This document shows positions 26,492 to 35,488 of a DNA stretch of 64,000 nt, in pieces. Numbering within the stretch: position 1 is the first letter of the stretch; each line of letters begins with the position of its first letter. The notes below the pieces were generated by a model, which did no database searches, was not told the origin of the DNA, and worked only from the letters and a program-made list of their open reading frames with translations. The stretch lies in NCBI GenBank assembly GCA_963725505.1, contig CAVRYN010000002.1, forward strand, positions 310,001-374,000, written 5' to 3'. The translations under genes were made by a program, and so were the position numbers. The stretch is from Udaeobacter sp963725505 (GTDB lineage Bacteria > Verrucomicrobiota > Verrucomicrobiia > Chthoniobacterales > UBA10450).

Positions 26492-27450
26492 ACCACAGTT
26501 CCTTCATTGCCAACGGAGGGAACTTCACGTTTCCCGATAAAGCGAACGTGCGGCCGGAGCGCCTGTTTTTCCGGTTGCCATTCGATCGCATCAATTGGTT
26601 AACCAGTTCCTTTCTCATTGGCACGCTGGCTCTCGCATTGACCGCCGTCCCGCTCTATCTCTGGTTTTTCGGGCTTGATTGGTTTCAGGTCGTACTGTTC
26701 TTTGCAATGCTTGCCGCTTGCGGCCTTAGCATCAGCTTAGGTTACCACCGGCTTTTCTCGCACATTACCTTCCAGGCAAGCTGGCCGATCCGGCTGTTCA
26801 CACTTATTTTTGGCGCCGCTGCGTTTGAAAACTCGGTTTTGATGTGGGCGAGCGAACATCGGCGTCATCACAAGCATGTGGATCATGACGATGATCCGTA
26901 CTGTATTTCGAAAGGGTTTTTTTACGCGCATATCGGATGGCTGATTTTCAAGCTGAACACCGATCAGCCGTACGACAACGTAGCCGACCTTCAGAAAGAC
27001 AAGCTGGTTTGCTGGCAAGATCGACACGTCCAGTGGATCGCGGTCCTGGTCAGTTTCGGCATCCCGGCCATCCTCGGCTTTCTGTGGAATGGGTGGCAGG
27101 GAGCGCTCGGCGCTTTCTTGATCGCGGGGGTTGCGCGAATCGTTGTGCTGCAGCACTGCACATTTCTAATTAACAGCGCGTGTCACACGATCGGACAACA
27201 GCCGTATTCAACCAGGTGCAGCGCGCGCGACTCTTTTTTCCTCGCCCTTTTCACCATGGGCGAAGGCTATCACAACTACCACCACGAATTTCAGCACGAC
27301 TACCGTAACGGAGTGAAGCCATGGCAATTTGACCCGACCAAGTGGCTCATCTGGACGCTGTCGAAACTAAGACTTGTTCGAAATCTGCGCCGCGTTCCGG
27401 CAGATAAGATTGAGTCGGCGCAAGCACAAACCAGAAACGCGAGTTGCTGA
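26488..27450 (+). CDS. membrane fatty acid (acyl-CoA type) desaturase
   Basis: A 320-residue integral membrane di-iron desaturase, probably introducing a delta-9 double bond into acyl chains. The three histidine boxes are present in order: HRLFSH, HRRHHKH and HNYHHEF, between pairs of hydrophobic helices. I chose the GTG at 26488, which overlaps the upstream stop; no good ATG exists before the first helix. The TGA at the end overlaps the ATG of the next gene (TGATG). The three genes form a tight operon that probably adjusts membrane fluidity. Electron donor is not encoded nearby. Confidence 0.93.
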   Translation: MNHSSFIANGGNFTFPDKANVRPERLFFRLPFDRINWLTSSFLIGTLALALTAVPLYLWFFGLDWFQVVLFFAMLAACGLSISLGYHRLFSHITFQASWPIRLFTLIFGAAAFENSVLMWASEHRRHHKHVDHDDDPYCISKGFFYAHIGWLIFKLNTDQPYDNVADLQKDKLVCWQDRHVQWIAVLVSFGIPAILGFLWNGWQGALGAFLIAGVARIVVLQHCTFLINSACHTIGQQPYSTRCSARDSFFLALFTMGEGYHNYHHEFQHDYRNGVKPWQFDPTKWLIWTLSKLRLVRNLRRVPADKIESAQAQTRNASC

Positions 27451-27956
27451 TGTGCGGGCCCTCCCTGATCGCGAGAGTGACGATCGCGGTTTTCGTTTTT
27501 CTAATACTCGGCGTCACCGGTGTTATTCATGCTGAGAGGCCTGATTCGACGGCGGGGACATCGAACGCGGGCATACGCAAACTGTTTATCGATCCAAGCT
27601 CCACTTCCGTTGCCCTGCGGGGGAAAGTTAGCCTGATTGTCAGTCCGCTTACACATCGAGATGGAAATTATGTGGGTGACTATCAGCTCAAGGTGAGGCC
27701 GTATTTTTTTAAGAATGAGAAAGGCAGTTTACTTCTGGCGGCATCCGATGATGCGGTTCGGAAACTCCAGACGGGAACAGCCATCAACTTTACCGGTAAG
27801 GCGGTCACGCACAAAGACGGCAGAACTCATATCGTACTTGGGAGGGCAACACCGTCATCAGGTAACCGCGGGGGCGTCACATTTTCAATCATAACGGACG
27901 ACGCAAAGATAGTCTTCAACACTTCCTATCACTTCGGGACACAGCCGGGGACATAG
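27450..27956 (+). CDS. secreted protein of unknown function
   Basis: A 168-residue protein with a signal peptide (residues 1 to about 27, VFLILGVTGVIHA). The mature part appears to be beta-rich (KVSLIVSPLTHRDGNYVGDYQLKVRPYFF). I recognise no family. It starts within the stop of the desaturase gene (TGATG) and is the last gene of the operon. A second Met two codons before (TTG start at 27444) is possible but weaker. Confidence 0.65.
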   Translation: MCGPSLIARVTIAVFVFLILGVTGVIHAERPDSTAGTSNAGIRKLFIDPSSTSVALRGKVSLIVSPLTHRDGNYVGDYQLKVRPYFFKNEKGSLLLAASDDAVRKLQTGTAINFTGKAVTHKDGRTHIVLGRATPSSGNRGGVTFSIITDDAKIVFNTSYHFGTQPGT

Positions 27957-28035
27957 CCGTTCAAATCCACTTTCCTTGTAATCGACTACGGCTCAGTCGG
28001 TCCTGAGGCAGATCCGGGTGGAATAACTCGAAGCA

Positions 28036-28290
28036 TCATGAATCGGAATGCGCATTCGACCACCCGTCCGCTTCTCGCTTGGTTTCGAAAAATCGGTAGA
28101 CCACGATGGCCTTGAGTTGGCTTGCAGTGCGTCCACATAGACGAGCGGCTTTGCGACTAATCACTGCCGTTCCGGTATCGATCGCGGTGCAGACTGCATC
28201 GGAAAAAATGACTTTGCTGCCGCATGGGATCCGTTTTGGATAATGTAGTTCTTTTCTACCAGATCTACCATTCTCTCACCCAGATCATTC
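28036..28290 (-). pseudogene. remnant of a 3D/double-psi barrel domain protein, C-terminal part
   Basis: The minus strand reads RIPCGSKVIFSD, then AIDTGTAVISRKAARLCGRT and YRFFETKREADGWSNAHS before a stop. This matches, segment by segment, the intact secreted protein at 35081-35488 (GSSVIFPDG, AAVDSGPAVRNRKAARISGRT, DRFFETKREALSWASRNP). No signal peptide or start is left, so it is a decayed paralogue. It fills most of the stretch between the secreted protein gene and the small gene at 28394. Confidence 0.7.
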
Positions 28291-28393
28291 GGGATGATCC
28301 GAGGCACCGCCGGGCGTGGAGGGAAGACCGCAATCACACGCGCCGACTATATATTGCTTGCCGCCGGGGATAGCGACGTGTTATCCCCGAGCC

Positions 28394-28471
28394 GTGAACA
28401 GAAACATCTTCTACATCATCGGAGTCATTGTTGTTATCATCATTGTCCTCAAAGTGCTCCACGTGTTTTAG
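28394..28471 (+). CDS. single-helix small membrane protein (25 residues)
   Basis: GTG-initiated frame that encodes one hydrophobic helix (FYIIGVIVVIIIVLKVL) after a polar start (MNRN). Tiny proteins of the form MRN(V/I)FYIIGVIVVIII are widespread in Gram-negative bacteria, usually unannotated. It is too short for ordinary gene finders. Function is unknown. Confidence 0.5.
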   Translation: MNRNIFYIIGVIVVIIIVLKVLHVF

Positions 28472-28663
28472 CTCAGGCTAGATATACTTTCACGGCGCGT
28501 AACTGGTGCTACAACTTTGTAGGTTTGTACACCTGTCACTTTCCTCTGTCTGGATCGCTACGGAATCCGAAGACACCTTCTTGTCGAAGAACTGAGCTGC
28601 GGTGCGCGGGCGACGTGCCGCGCATTTGCCAGAAGCGGCACTGTGGACGACGAATGACATGCC

Positions 28664-31060
28664 ATGCGAGCGATGAAGAATGCCGCTACCGCCGCGCTTG
28701 TAGGGATCTGGATGATTTTGCTGACGGCGTTCGTCGTCACGATTCTTTACGTCGGACGCCAACTGCTTATTCCGCTGGCGCTCGCGGCGATGCTCACCTT
28801 CCTGCTTGCACCGCTGGTCGGCTACATTGAACGCTGGATCGGACGTATCGCGGCTGTTCTGATCGTCGTAGCGATGCTCTTCGGCGTCTTCGGCGGCGCC
28901 GGCTGGTTGTTAACGCGTCAACTGATCGACCTGGCGGCGAAGCTTCCCGACTACCAGACGAACATCGACAACAGATTGCACGCGATCCGACTTCCCACCG
29001 GCGGTGCGTTTGGCCGCTTTTCGCACAGCGTTTCCGAGCTGCAAAAGCAATCACCGGACTCCTTGGAGCAGCCGGCGAATGCGACCGGTTCGGTGCCGGA
29101 AACAAAAGCCACCACGGCGGCGCGCTCTCGCAACGTGCCTGCGGGTCAACAGCCAATGCCGGTTCGGATCGTCGAATCGCAAAGCCGTCTTCCGGGAATC
29201 TTGCAAGCCGCCGCCACCGGATTGCTCGGACCGCTTGGGACGGCCGGCCTCGTTTTTGTCCTCGTCATCTTTATGCTATTGAAGCGCGAAGACCTGCGCG
29301 GCCGAATCATTCGCCTCATCGGGCAAGGCCGGATCAGCGCGACCACGCGGGCTATGGACGACGCCGGGAGCCGCGTCGCCCGTTACCTTACAATGCAGCT
29401 TCTGGTGAACGTGAGTTTTGGATCGTGCATTGCGATCGGACTCTACTTTATCGGCGTGCCAAACGCTGCGCTCTGGGGCGCGTTCGCGGCGATCATGCGA
29501 TTCGTGCCGTACGTGGGAGTTTGGATCGCGGCCGCGGTTCCTGTGCTGATTTCGTTTGCAGTTTCCACGAGCTGGCTCAGTCCGCTTCTGACGCTCGGTC
29601 TTTTCATCGCGCTCGAATTGATTAACTTCAACGCGCTCGAGCCGTGGCTCTACGGATCCCGCACCGGCGTCTCGTCCATCGCGCTGATCATCGCGGCGGT
29701 TTTCTGGACGTGGCTTTGGGGACCAATCGGTCTCGTCCTCGCGATCCCGCTGACAGTGTGCGTTGCCGTGATGGGCCGGCACGTGCCGAAGTTGCAATTC
29801 TTGAGCGTGCTCCTGAGCGAAGAGCAAGCACTCGCTCCGCACGAGGAATGTTATCACCGACTGCTCGCGTTCGGTTTGGATGAAGCGAACGACCTCGCGG
29901 AAGCGTACGTGAAAACAAATTCACTCACTTCTCTTTACGATTCCGTTCTGATCCCGACAGTCACGGTCGCCGAAACGGACGCGCAACGCGACGAGCTGGG
30001 CCCTGAACAGCGTTCCGCGATTCATCGCCACATCCACGACCTGATCGAAGATCTCGGCTCGGCCCCGCCGTCGAAGTCGCAGTTGGAAACGGACAAGCTG
30101 GACGCCGAACACACTCCCTTTCCTCTCTCCGGTCCCACGTGCCGCGTGCTTTGTGTGCCGGCTCGCGCCTACCGTGATGAACTTGCGGGAGCGATGCTCG
30201 TGCAGCTCCTTCGACAACAGGGTTTCGATGCCGAGAACGCCTCCGCGGCGCTCAGCAGCAGCGAGCTCCTCGAGATGGCGGCGAAGTCGGATCCCGAAGC
30301 GATTTGCATCTCCGTTGTCGCACCATCCACCCTGATCCATGCGCGTTATCTCAGCGCGAAACTTCGCGCGCAATTGCCACACGCGAAAATCGTGGTCGGA
30401 ATTTGGGGCGCGACCGAAAACATGGCGGGCGCGGGAGAACGGCTACGGTCTTCGGGTGCGGACGAAGTGGTCGTGTCCCTCGCCGAAGCAGTGGTGCAGC
30501 TCGCGAAGTTTTCCGTTTCGATCACCGATGAGATGATCCCCGGCGCGATCCCAGACAACGAGGAAACGCGCCTCGAAGAGCTGGCTCGTTTGCATCTGGC
30601 GAATGGCACACGTGAAGAAGTTTTCGATCGCATCACGAAAAAGCTGGCACGCGTCTTTGAGGTGCCGATTGCGCTTATCACGTTCATCGATCGCGATCAC
30701 CAGTGGTTTAAATCGCAAGTCGGGCTGCCGGAGGAAATCGCCGAAGCGCAGCAGACGTCGCGTGAGCTTTCGGTGTGCGGCCATGTGATCGCAAACGACG
30801 AGATACTCGTGGTCGAAGACCTGGCTCGCGACCGAAGATTTGCAAATAACCCATTATTAAAAGAGCGCGGCCTGCGCTTTTACGCGGGCGTTCCGCTCCG
30901 CAGTAACAACCTTCCGATTGGCTCGCTCTGCATCCTCGACCTCAAGCCACGCCGAATGACCGAACGCGAAAAGCGTCTGCTGGAAGTCATCGGCGAAGAT
31001 GTGATGGAGGAAATTAAACGCCGCGACAGTGTGGGTCCGCAAAGCGTGCTCGTAGCCTAA
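28664..31060 (+). CDS. AI-2E-family transporter fused to a Rossmann-like (B12-binding-type) domain and a GAF domain
   Basis: A 798-residue three-part protein. Residues 1 to about 380 are an AI-2E/PerM-family permease with about eight membrane helices and the typical segments AIMRFVPYVGVWIAAAVPV and WLYGSRTGVSSIALI. Residues about 485-615 form an alpha/beta domain like the cobalamin-binding fold (VLCVPARAYRDELAG, AICISVVAPSTLIHARYL, GADEVVVSLAEAV), but the DxHxxG motif needed to bind B12 is absent. Residues about 640-795 are a GAF domain (FEVPIALITFIDRDHQWFKS, YAGVPLRSNNLPIGSLCILD). Export or channel activity may thus be tied to an internal signal; that is inference. The substrate is unknown. 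The ATG at 28664 is followed by another at codon 4. Confidence 0.88.
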   Translation: MRAMKNAATAALVGIWMILLTAFVVTILYVGRQLLIPLALAAMLTFLLAPLVGYIERWIGRIAAVLIVVAMLFGVFGGAGWLLTRQLIDLAAKLPDYQTNIDNRLHAIRLPTGGAFGRFSHSVSELQKQSPDSLEQPANATGSVPETKATTAARSRNVPAGQQPMPVRIVESQSRLPGILQAAATGLLGPLGTAGLVFVLVIFMLLKREDLRGRIIRLIGQGRISATTRAMDDAGSRVARYLTMQLLVNVSFGSCIAIGLYFIGVPNAALWGAFAAIMRFVPYVGVWIAAAVPVLISFAVSTSWLSPLLTLGLFIALELINFNALEPWLYGSRTGVSSIALIIAAVFWTWLWGPIGLVLAIPLTVCVAVMGRHVPKLQFLSVLLSEEQALAPHEECYHRLLAFGLDEANDLAEAYVKTNSLTSLYDSVLIPTVTVAETDAQRDELGPEQRSAIHRHIHDLIEDLGSAPPSKSQLETDKLDAEHTPFPLSGPTCRVLCVPARAYRDELAGAMLVQLLRQQGFDAENASAALSSSELLEMAAKSDPEAICISVVAPSTLIHARYLSAKLRAQLPHAKIVVGIWGATENMAGAGERLRSSGADEVVVSLAEAVVQLAKFSVSITDEMIPGAIPDNEETRLEELARLHLANGTREEVFDRITKKLARVFEVPIALITFIDRDHQWFKSQVGLPEEIAEAQQTSRELSVCGHVIANDEILVVEDLARDRRFANNPLLKERGLRFYAGVPLRSNNLPIGSLCILDLKPRRMTEREKRLLEVIGEDVMEEIKRRDSVGPQSVLVA

Positions 31061-31287
31061 GCGGTGATCACACACGCTAGCCGCAATCGCTGCTTTGCGA
31101 TGATGTTTCGCGCGTGTTCATGGTGTTCAGCAAAAGCGTTCGTGTCATGTTCCTTTAATTTCTGTGGCATTGTATGTTTTGCTTCTTTTTCGGGTGTAAT
31201 TTGAGTTGGCGCGCGAGCGATTTCTCCTGAGTCAGGCTGCGATACTTTCGAATATCCCGACAAAAAAAATCCTTCACGCCGTTCACG

Positions 31288-32385
31288 ATGACTCGACAAG
31301 AGAAAAAGAAGATTGCCGATCCAAAAATCGTCACAGATGCGGTCGACGTGGCGGAGGAGGCGGGATTGCGCTACGTGAGCCACGATCAGCCCGGATACAC
31401 GCGCAAAGCCAGGGGTGACGACTTCGAGTATTTCGACACCGAGGGCAACCCGATTCGCGACGAGCAGCGGTTACTGCGAATAAAGCGTCTCGCGATTCCG
31501 CCCGCTTACACGGATGTGTGGATTTGTCCGTCAGCCAACGGACACATTCAGGCAACGGGACGCGATGCGCGCGGCCGCAAGCAGTACCGGTATCATGAGC
31601 GTTGGCGGGTCGCGCGTGACGAAAACAAGTATGACCGGATGGTGCTTTTTGGCGAGGCCTTGCCCAAGATTCGCAAACGCGTGGAAGCAGATCTTGCTTT
31701 GCCCGGCCTGGAACAAAACAAAGTGCTCGCCGCCGTCGTCCAGTTGTTGCAACGAACATTTATTCGTGTCGGTAATGAAGAGTACGCGCGCGACAACAAA
31801 TCGTTTGGCCTGACGACGATGAAGGGCCGGCATGTGGATGTAACCGGTTCGAAATTGCGTTTTCGTTTTCAAGGCAAAAGCGGAATCAAACATGACGTCG
31901 ACATGCAAGATCGACGGATCGCAAAAATCGTTGCCAAAGTGCAAGATTTGCCGGGACAGAATCTGTTTCAATATCTGGATGATGAAGGCGAAGCACGGGA
32001 CATTACTTCGCAGGACGTGAATGATTACCTCCGCGAGATCACGGGACAAGATTTCACGGCCAAAGATATTCGGACTTGGGCGGGAACGGTTCTGGCCGCG
32101 ATTGCCCTGAATGCGGCGGGTGCGTTTGAAACAAAGAAACAAGCCAAAGCGAACATCAAAAATGCTATCGGCGCGGTCGCAAAAATACTTGGGAACACGC
32201 CGGCAATTTGTCAAAAGTGTTACATTGATCCTGTCGTGCTCGAAAGTTATCTCGACGGAGATATCATCGAAGGTTTGAAACGCAAACCCGACGAAGCGCT
32301 TGAGAGCGAGGCAGTCGATCTCCGCGTCAGCGAAGTGGCGGTCCTGAAGTTTTTGCAGGCGAAGCTGGCTAAAAAAGCCGCGTGA
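31288..32385 (+). CDS. DNA topoisomerase IB (eukaryote/poxvirus type)
   Basis: A 365-residue type IB topoisomerase that relaxes supercoils by a transient 3'-phosphotyrosine bond. The N-terminal domain carries the DNA-clamp segment (IPPAYTDVWICPSANGHIQATGRDARGRKQYRYH, seen in parts), the catalytic domain has RVGNEEYARDN and LTTMKGRHV, and the nucleophile is Tyr312 in KCYIDPVVLESY. Bacterial TopIB is accessory and often found with stress genes. Here it lies with a DUF5670 protein, lipid kinase, CsbD and CBS genes. The start at 31288 follows a purine-poor leader. Confidence 0.93.
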   Translation: MTRQEKKKIADPKIVTDAVDVAEEAGLRYVSHDQPGYTRKARGDDFEYFDTEGNPIRDEQRLLRIKRLAIPPAYTDVWICPSANGHIQATGRDARGRKQYRYHERWRVARDENKYDRMVLFGEALPKIRKRVEADLALPGLEQNKVLAAVVQLLQRTFIRVGNEEYARDNKSFGLTTMKGRHVDVTGSKLRFRFQGKSGIKHDVDMQDRRIAKIVAKVQDLPGQNLFQYLDDEGEARDITSQDVNDYLREITGQDFTAKDIRTWAGTVLAAIALNAAGAFETKKQAKANIKNAIGAVAKILGNTPAICQKCYIDPVVLESYLDGDIIEGLKRKPDEALESEAVDLRVSEVAVLKFLQAKLAKKAA

Positions 32386-32662
32386 TAGTTGATACGTGCG
32401 AAGCGATTAAGGAGATTGGCTACAACGACCCAGACCGACCGCTTCAACGCGGCCGGCGTATCGGTTCTGAATTTATTCAGCCGCCAGGCCGCGCGGACAT
32501 TGCCTGTGGTGTGGACAATGGGAACGACCTTGGTGCCGACGGGCAACTTCGTCGGCCCGAACCCAGGTGAATCACGGCTCAGTGTCTGAAAAATCTTGGC
32601 AAATGAATAAAACCCTGGATAAATAGGCCGACGAAAGTTTAACTCAACCGAAAGAAACATCT

Positions 32663-32809
32663 ATGCTCTGGACTATAATTGTCATCCTAGTCGTGCTCTG
32701 GCTTCTGGGCTTTATCGGCCACTTTGGCGGCGCTCTGATCCATCTTCTGCTCGTGATTGCCGTCGTTGTGCTCATCATTAACCTGATTCAAGGCAGACGA
32801 GGGCTCTGA
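32663..32809 (+). CDS. Lmo0937 / DUF5670 family small membrane protein (48 residues)
   Basis: A frame of 48 codons, MLWTIIVILVVLWLLGFIG then HFGGALIHLLLVIAVVVLII and NLIQGRRGL, equals the two-helix Lmo0937 family layout. The ATG is preceded by AAAGAAA. These small inner-membrane proteins are often induced by envelope or general stress; role unknown. It is too short for the usual length cut-off. A short run before it (32389-32589, plus strand) is open but unrecognised. Confidence 0.8.
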   Translation: MLWTIIVILVVLWLLGFIGHFGGALIHLLLVIAVVVLIINLIQGRRGL

Positions 32810-33052
32810 GCGAATCCGTTTTCGCCCCGGCAGTATCAGTAGTGCATCCTCACAATCGGGTTTGCACCTCGAAGACAACTCCTCTTTATATATCTTTAGC
32901 CGGCAATCGAGTTATCCGACAACTGCGCGCGCACGCGAGAGTTCGGACACTTGGAGTGCGTAATTCTGCGCGAGTTGTGCAAAGTGTCGATTCTCTGGGA
33001 ATGCAGTTCCGCGCGCGCGTCGCCAGTTCGTCCACGGCGATAATCTTCGCGC

Positions 33053-33961
33053 TTATCTTTTTCCCACCACAAATTGCAACGCGCGCGGCATCACCTCAAA
33101 TTCGATTGGGTCATTGCCGATCAGTTCTCCATCGACGGTGAACCACATCCCGGGGCGCGATCTGATTGAGACTCTTGCCGCGCGCCGAAACACAACGGCA
33201 TCGGCATCGAGATGATTACCTAAAACTATCTTTGCCGCGAGGAGCGTTATTTCAGATCCAGGTCGCTCAGGAATCAAGATAATGTCGAGCAATCCGTCAC
33301 TCGGGTCCGCGTTGGGCGCGATCGGCAGACCGCCGGCGGCAAAGCGGCCGTTTGCGATGACGACGTTGTAAAGATCGACCGAGAACGTTTCTTTCGTACC
33401 CAACCTGACAGCGGTGCGATACGAGCGCAATTGCGGCAATGCCGCCGCAGCGCTGCGCAGGTAAGCGAGAGGACCCCATGTTCGTTTCAGCTCTGGCGTT
33501 AATTTTTCGTTGGCCAGTCCGCTGAAACCACCTGCGGAAACGTTGACGAAATATCGAATGCGATCACTCGTGGTACGAACGACGTCGATCGCGGTTGTTT
33601 CTCCGGAAAGGACGATGTCGATGTTTTCTTCCACGGTTGCAGGCAAATTTAGGCATCGCGCAAAATCATTACCAGTACCGAGCGGAATGAGTCCGATGCG
33701 AACATCACCAACGCGCTTTGCGATCCCGTTGATCACTTCGTTCAGTGTGCCGTCGCCGCCAGCGGCAATGATTTCATCGCAGTGATCGCGTACCGCTTCG
33801 CGCGCGAATGCTTTTGCAGCTCCTTCATTTTTTGTCAGATGAAAGGACGACGCCTTGAGCCTCCGGAGTTGCTTTTTTACAGCGTCCAGGTCTTTCACCG
33901 ACCCCGCCTTGGGATTTAGGATCACACAGCGTTTCTGATCCTTACGAGGCACGTCGTCCAA
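33053..33961 (-). CDS. diacylglycerol/lipid kinase (DAGK catalytic family)
   Basis: A 302-residue soluble lipid kinase of the YegS/BmrU/DgkB type, which phosphorylates diacylglycerol or a related lipid. It has the N-terminal LNPKAGS block, the ATP-site GGDGTLNEVINGI, the PLGTGNDFARCL block, and the C-terminal beta domain (DGLLDIILI, FTVDGELIGNDP). All catalytic blocks are intact. Its start is three bases from the CsbD stop, so csbD and this gene form one minus-strand transcript. Confidence 0.93.
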   Translation of the reverse strand: MDDVPRKDQKRCVILNPKAGSVKDLDAVKKQLRRLKASSFHLTKNEGAAKAFAREAVRDHCDEIIAAGGDGTLNEVINGIAKRVGDVRIGLIPLGTGNDFARCLNLPATVEENIDIVLSGETTAIDVVRTTSDRIRYFVNVSAGGFSGLANEKLTPELKRTWGPLAYLRSAAAALPQLRSYRTAVRLGTKETFSVDLYNVVIANGRFAAGGLPIAPNADPSDGLLDIILIPERPGSEITLLAAKIVLGNHLDADAVVFRRAARVSIRSRPGMWFTVDGELIGNDPIEFEVMPRALQFVVGKR

Positions 33962-33964
33962 GCG

Positions 33965-34144
33965 CTATTTCCCAAACACTTTCTTCACGTCGCCCACTTT
34001 GTTTTGCACCTTGCCAGCGACTTTCTCGGTTGTACCTCGGTCCCGTAGATCGGGATTGCCAATCGCTTTCCCTGCCTCCTCTTTGACTTTTCCTTTAGCT
34101 TCGTGGATCCGGCCTTTGATTTTATCGTTTGTACTCGAGTTCAT
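33965..34144 (-). CDS. CsbD-family stress protein (59 residues)
   Basis: A 59-residue, highly charged protein: NDKIKGRIHEAKGKVKEEAG, then KAIGNPDLRDRGTTEKVAGK and VQNKVGDVKKVFGK. This is the CsbD layout, with the KIKG...AKGKVKE and NPDL...G...K.AGK.Q signatures. CsbD-like proteins are general-stress induced; the molecular role is unknown. It is followed closely by the lipid kinase gene. It is short and easily missed. Confidence 0.9.
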   Translation of the reverse strand: MNSSTNDKIKGRIHEAKGKVKEEAGKAIGNPDLRDRGTTEKVAGKVQNKVGDVKKVFGK

Positions 34145-34582
34145 ACATTTAATTCGGGCATCTCACCGAGTTCGAGCGGGCCTTTCGGTAAATATGTAAT
34201 AACAACCAGTATCTTTCTTTGCCCCGAGCGGTTGCTAAAAGAAATCGCAGAGCATAGGGGCGTATTTTGCAAAAGATTGACCGTTTCTCGCCGCGCGAAT
34301 CCCAAAGTCGGGGAGCAGCGGGCGAATTTGGGAACCGACAAAAGCCGCAACCGTTCAATAATAATAGGTGAAACGGGCAGTCGCGATAACGGTCGTTTGA
34401 TGAGACGAAGCGAGTGTTTTTTCGCCTGTAGTTGGTAGCGTTGCCGCTCAGAAGCCGGTCGAAACCACTGACGGTCACCGAAAGCCTGTTCCTCTACGTA
34501 CACAAGATTAGGGTCGCCTCTGGCAATAAGCGGTGAGCGCGATGCACCGGGATGGCTTTAACTAACTCCAGAAAGGTAAAAT
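34145..34582. other. 438-base stretch without a recognisable gene
   Basis: The stretch separates the divergent csbD and CBS-domain genes and must hold both promoters. It is somewhat A/T-richer than the flanks in places (for example CAATAATAATAGGTG). No frame here resembles a protein I know, and I see no clear repeat. Confidence 0.5.
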
Positions 34583-35020
34583 ATGAATACATCAATAACT
34601 GAACCTAACCCAGCTGAAGACGCGAATCTCGACGCCCGCCCAGTCAAGGACATTATCCAGCCCGCGAAGACCGTTCTGGGCGAGGTTTCTGTACAGACGG
34701 CTTTAGACGAAATGCAGGCTCGGGGAATCGATTCGGCGCTAGTAACCAATCAACGCGGGGAATTATTAGGTACTGTGTCGAGCAACGAAATGAACCGAAA
34801 GGTGAGTGGTTTGGGGCACGACCCAAAGACAGAACCGGTACAAGCACAAGTGGAAACAAACATTGACTATTGCTTCGAAGATCAGACGGTTGCGGAGGCT
34901 GAGCAAATTATGTGCGACGCAAAGGTCGCCGAACTTCCTGTGGTAACGCGCGAAAAATTGCTGGTGGGAACAACAAATCTTGAAGCGATCGCACAGGATA
35001 AACGACGGAGAAGACCCTAG
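34583..35020 (+). CDS. CBS-domain pair protein
   Basis: A 145-residue soluble protein made of two CBS motifs (KDIIQPAKTVLGEVSVQTALDEM and GIDSALVTNQRGELLGTVSSNEM; then DYCFEDQTVAEAEQIMCDAKVAELPVV, in parts). Such pairs bind adenosine nucleotides and sense energy state; no output domain is attached. The ATG at 34583 is preceded by AGAAAGG. It lies in the cluster with CsbD and the secreted 3D-domain protein, consistent with a stress role. Confidence 0.88.
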   Translation: MNTSITEPNPAEDANLDARPVKDIIQPAKTVLGEVSVQTALDEMQARGIDSALVTNQRGELLGTVSSNEMNRKVSGLGHDPKTEPVQAQVETNIDYCFEDQTVAEAEQIMCDAKVAELPVVTREKLLVGTTNLEAIAQDKRRRRP

Positions 35021-35080
35021 AACCTCTGGTCAGAGGCTCCGGTTTTCGACTTCCTGCACGCGGAAACATTGGAGATGATT

Positions 35081-35488
35081 ATGAAACGGCTCATCGCAAC
35101 CATTGCACTTGCTCTGCTGGTAGTGCCCGCCACCTTCGCGGGCGAGCAGTCATTGCTGGCGCGTGTTACGGTTTACTGGACCAGCAGCGCTGCTGGTTCC
35201 AACCATAATCAATCGACCGGCCGGCGACTACAAACCGGAGATTGCGCGGTCGATACACGGCACATTGCTTATGGCAGCAGCGTGATTTTTCCCGATGGCA
35301 CTACTTCGGCGGCAGTTGACAGCGGCCCCGCGGTAAGAAATCGCAAAGCGGCGCGAATTTCGGGCCGCACCGTTTATGAGCGAAACGCAGTAGTGATTGA
35401 TCGGTTTTTTGAAACGAAGCGAGAGGCGCTTTCCTGGGCGAGCCGAAATCCGCTCTTCATGACCGTGCGGGTTGTCCAGCCGAATTGA
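35081..35488 (+). CDS. secreted 3D-domain / double-psi beta-barrel protein
   Basis: A 135-residue secreted protein. The signal peptide is MKRLIATIALALLVVPATFA (start at 35081). The mature part fits the 3D/RlpA-like barrel: an early VTVYWTSS segment, a central DCAVDTRHIAYGSSVIFPDG and AAVDSGPAVRNRKAARISGRT, with the Asp residues in place, and a C-terminal DRFFETKREALSWA. Relatives act on peptidoglycan as lytic enzymes, but no catalytic assay can be read from sequence. A decayed second copy lies at 28036-28290 on the other strand. Confidence 0.75.
   Translation: MKRLIATIALALLVVPATFAGEQSLLARVTVYWTSSAAGSNHNQSTGRRLQTGDCAVDTRHIAYGSSVIFPDGTTSAAVDSGPAVRNRKAARISGRTVYERNAVVIDRFFETKREALSWASRNPLFMTVRVVQPN

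Noticed and set aside
28294..28830. 178-codon plus-strand frame over 28.3-28.8 kb
   Set aside because: Cys/His/Arg-rich random-like product that overlaps the start of the AI-2E fusion gene in another frame.
31057..31170. 37-residue minus-strand frame (MPQKLKEHDTNAFAEHHEH...)
   Set aside because: Plausible composition but no ribosome binding site or family; too weak to list as a gene.
32389..32589. 66-codon plus-strand frame after topoisomerase IB
   Set aside because: Protein-like stretch but no family recognised and no good start; could be a relic, left unannotated.
34141..34503. 120-codon minus-strand frame upstream of csbD
   Set aside because: No recognisable motif and starts in a promoter region; likely chance.
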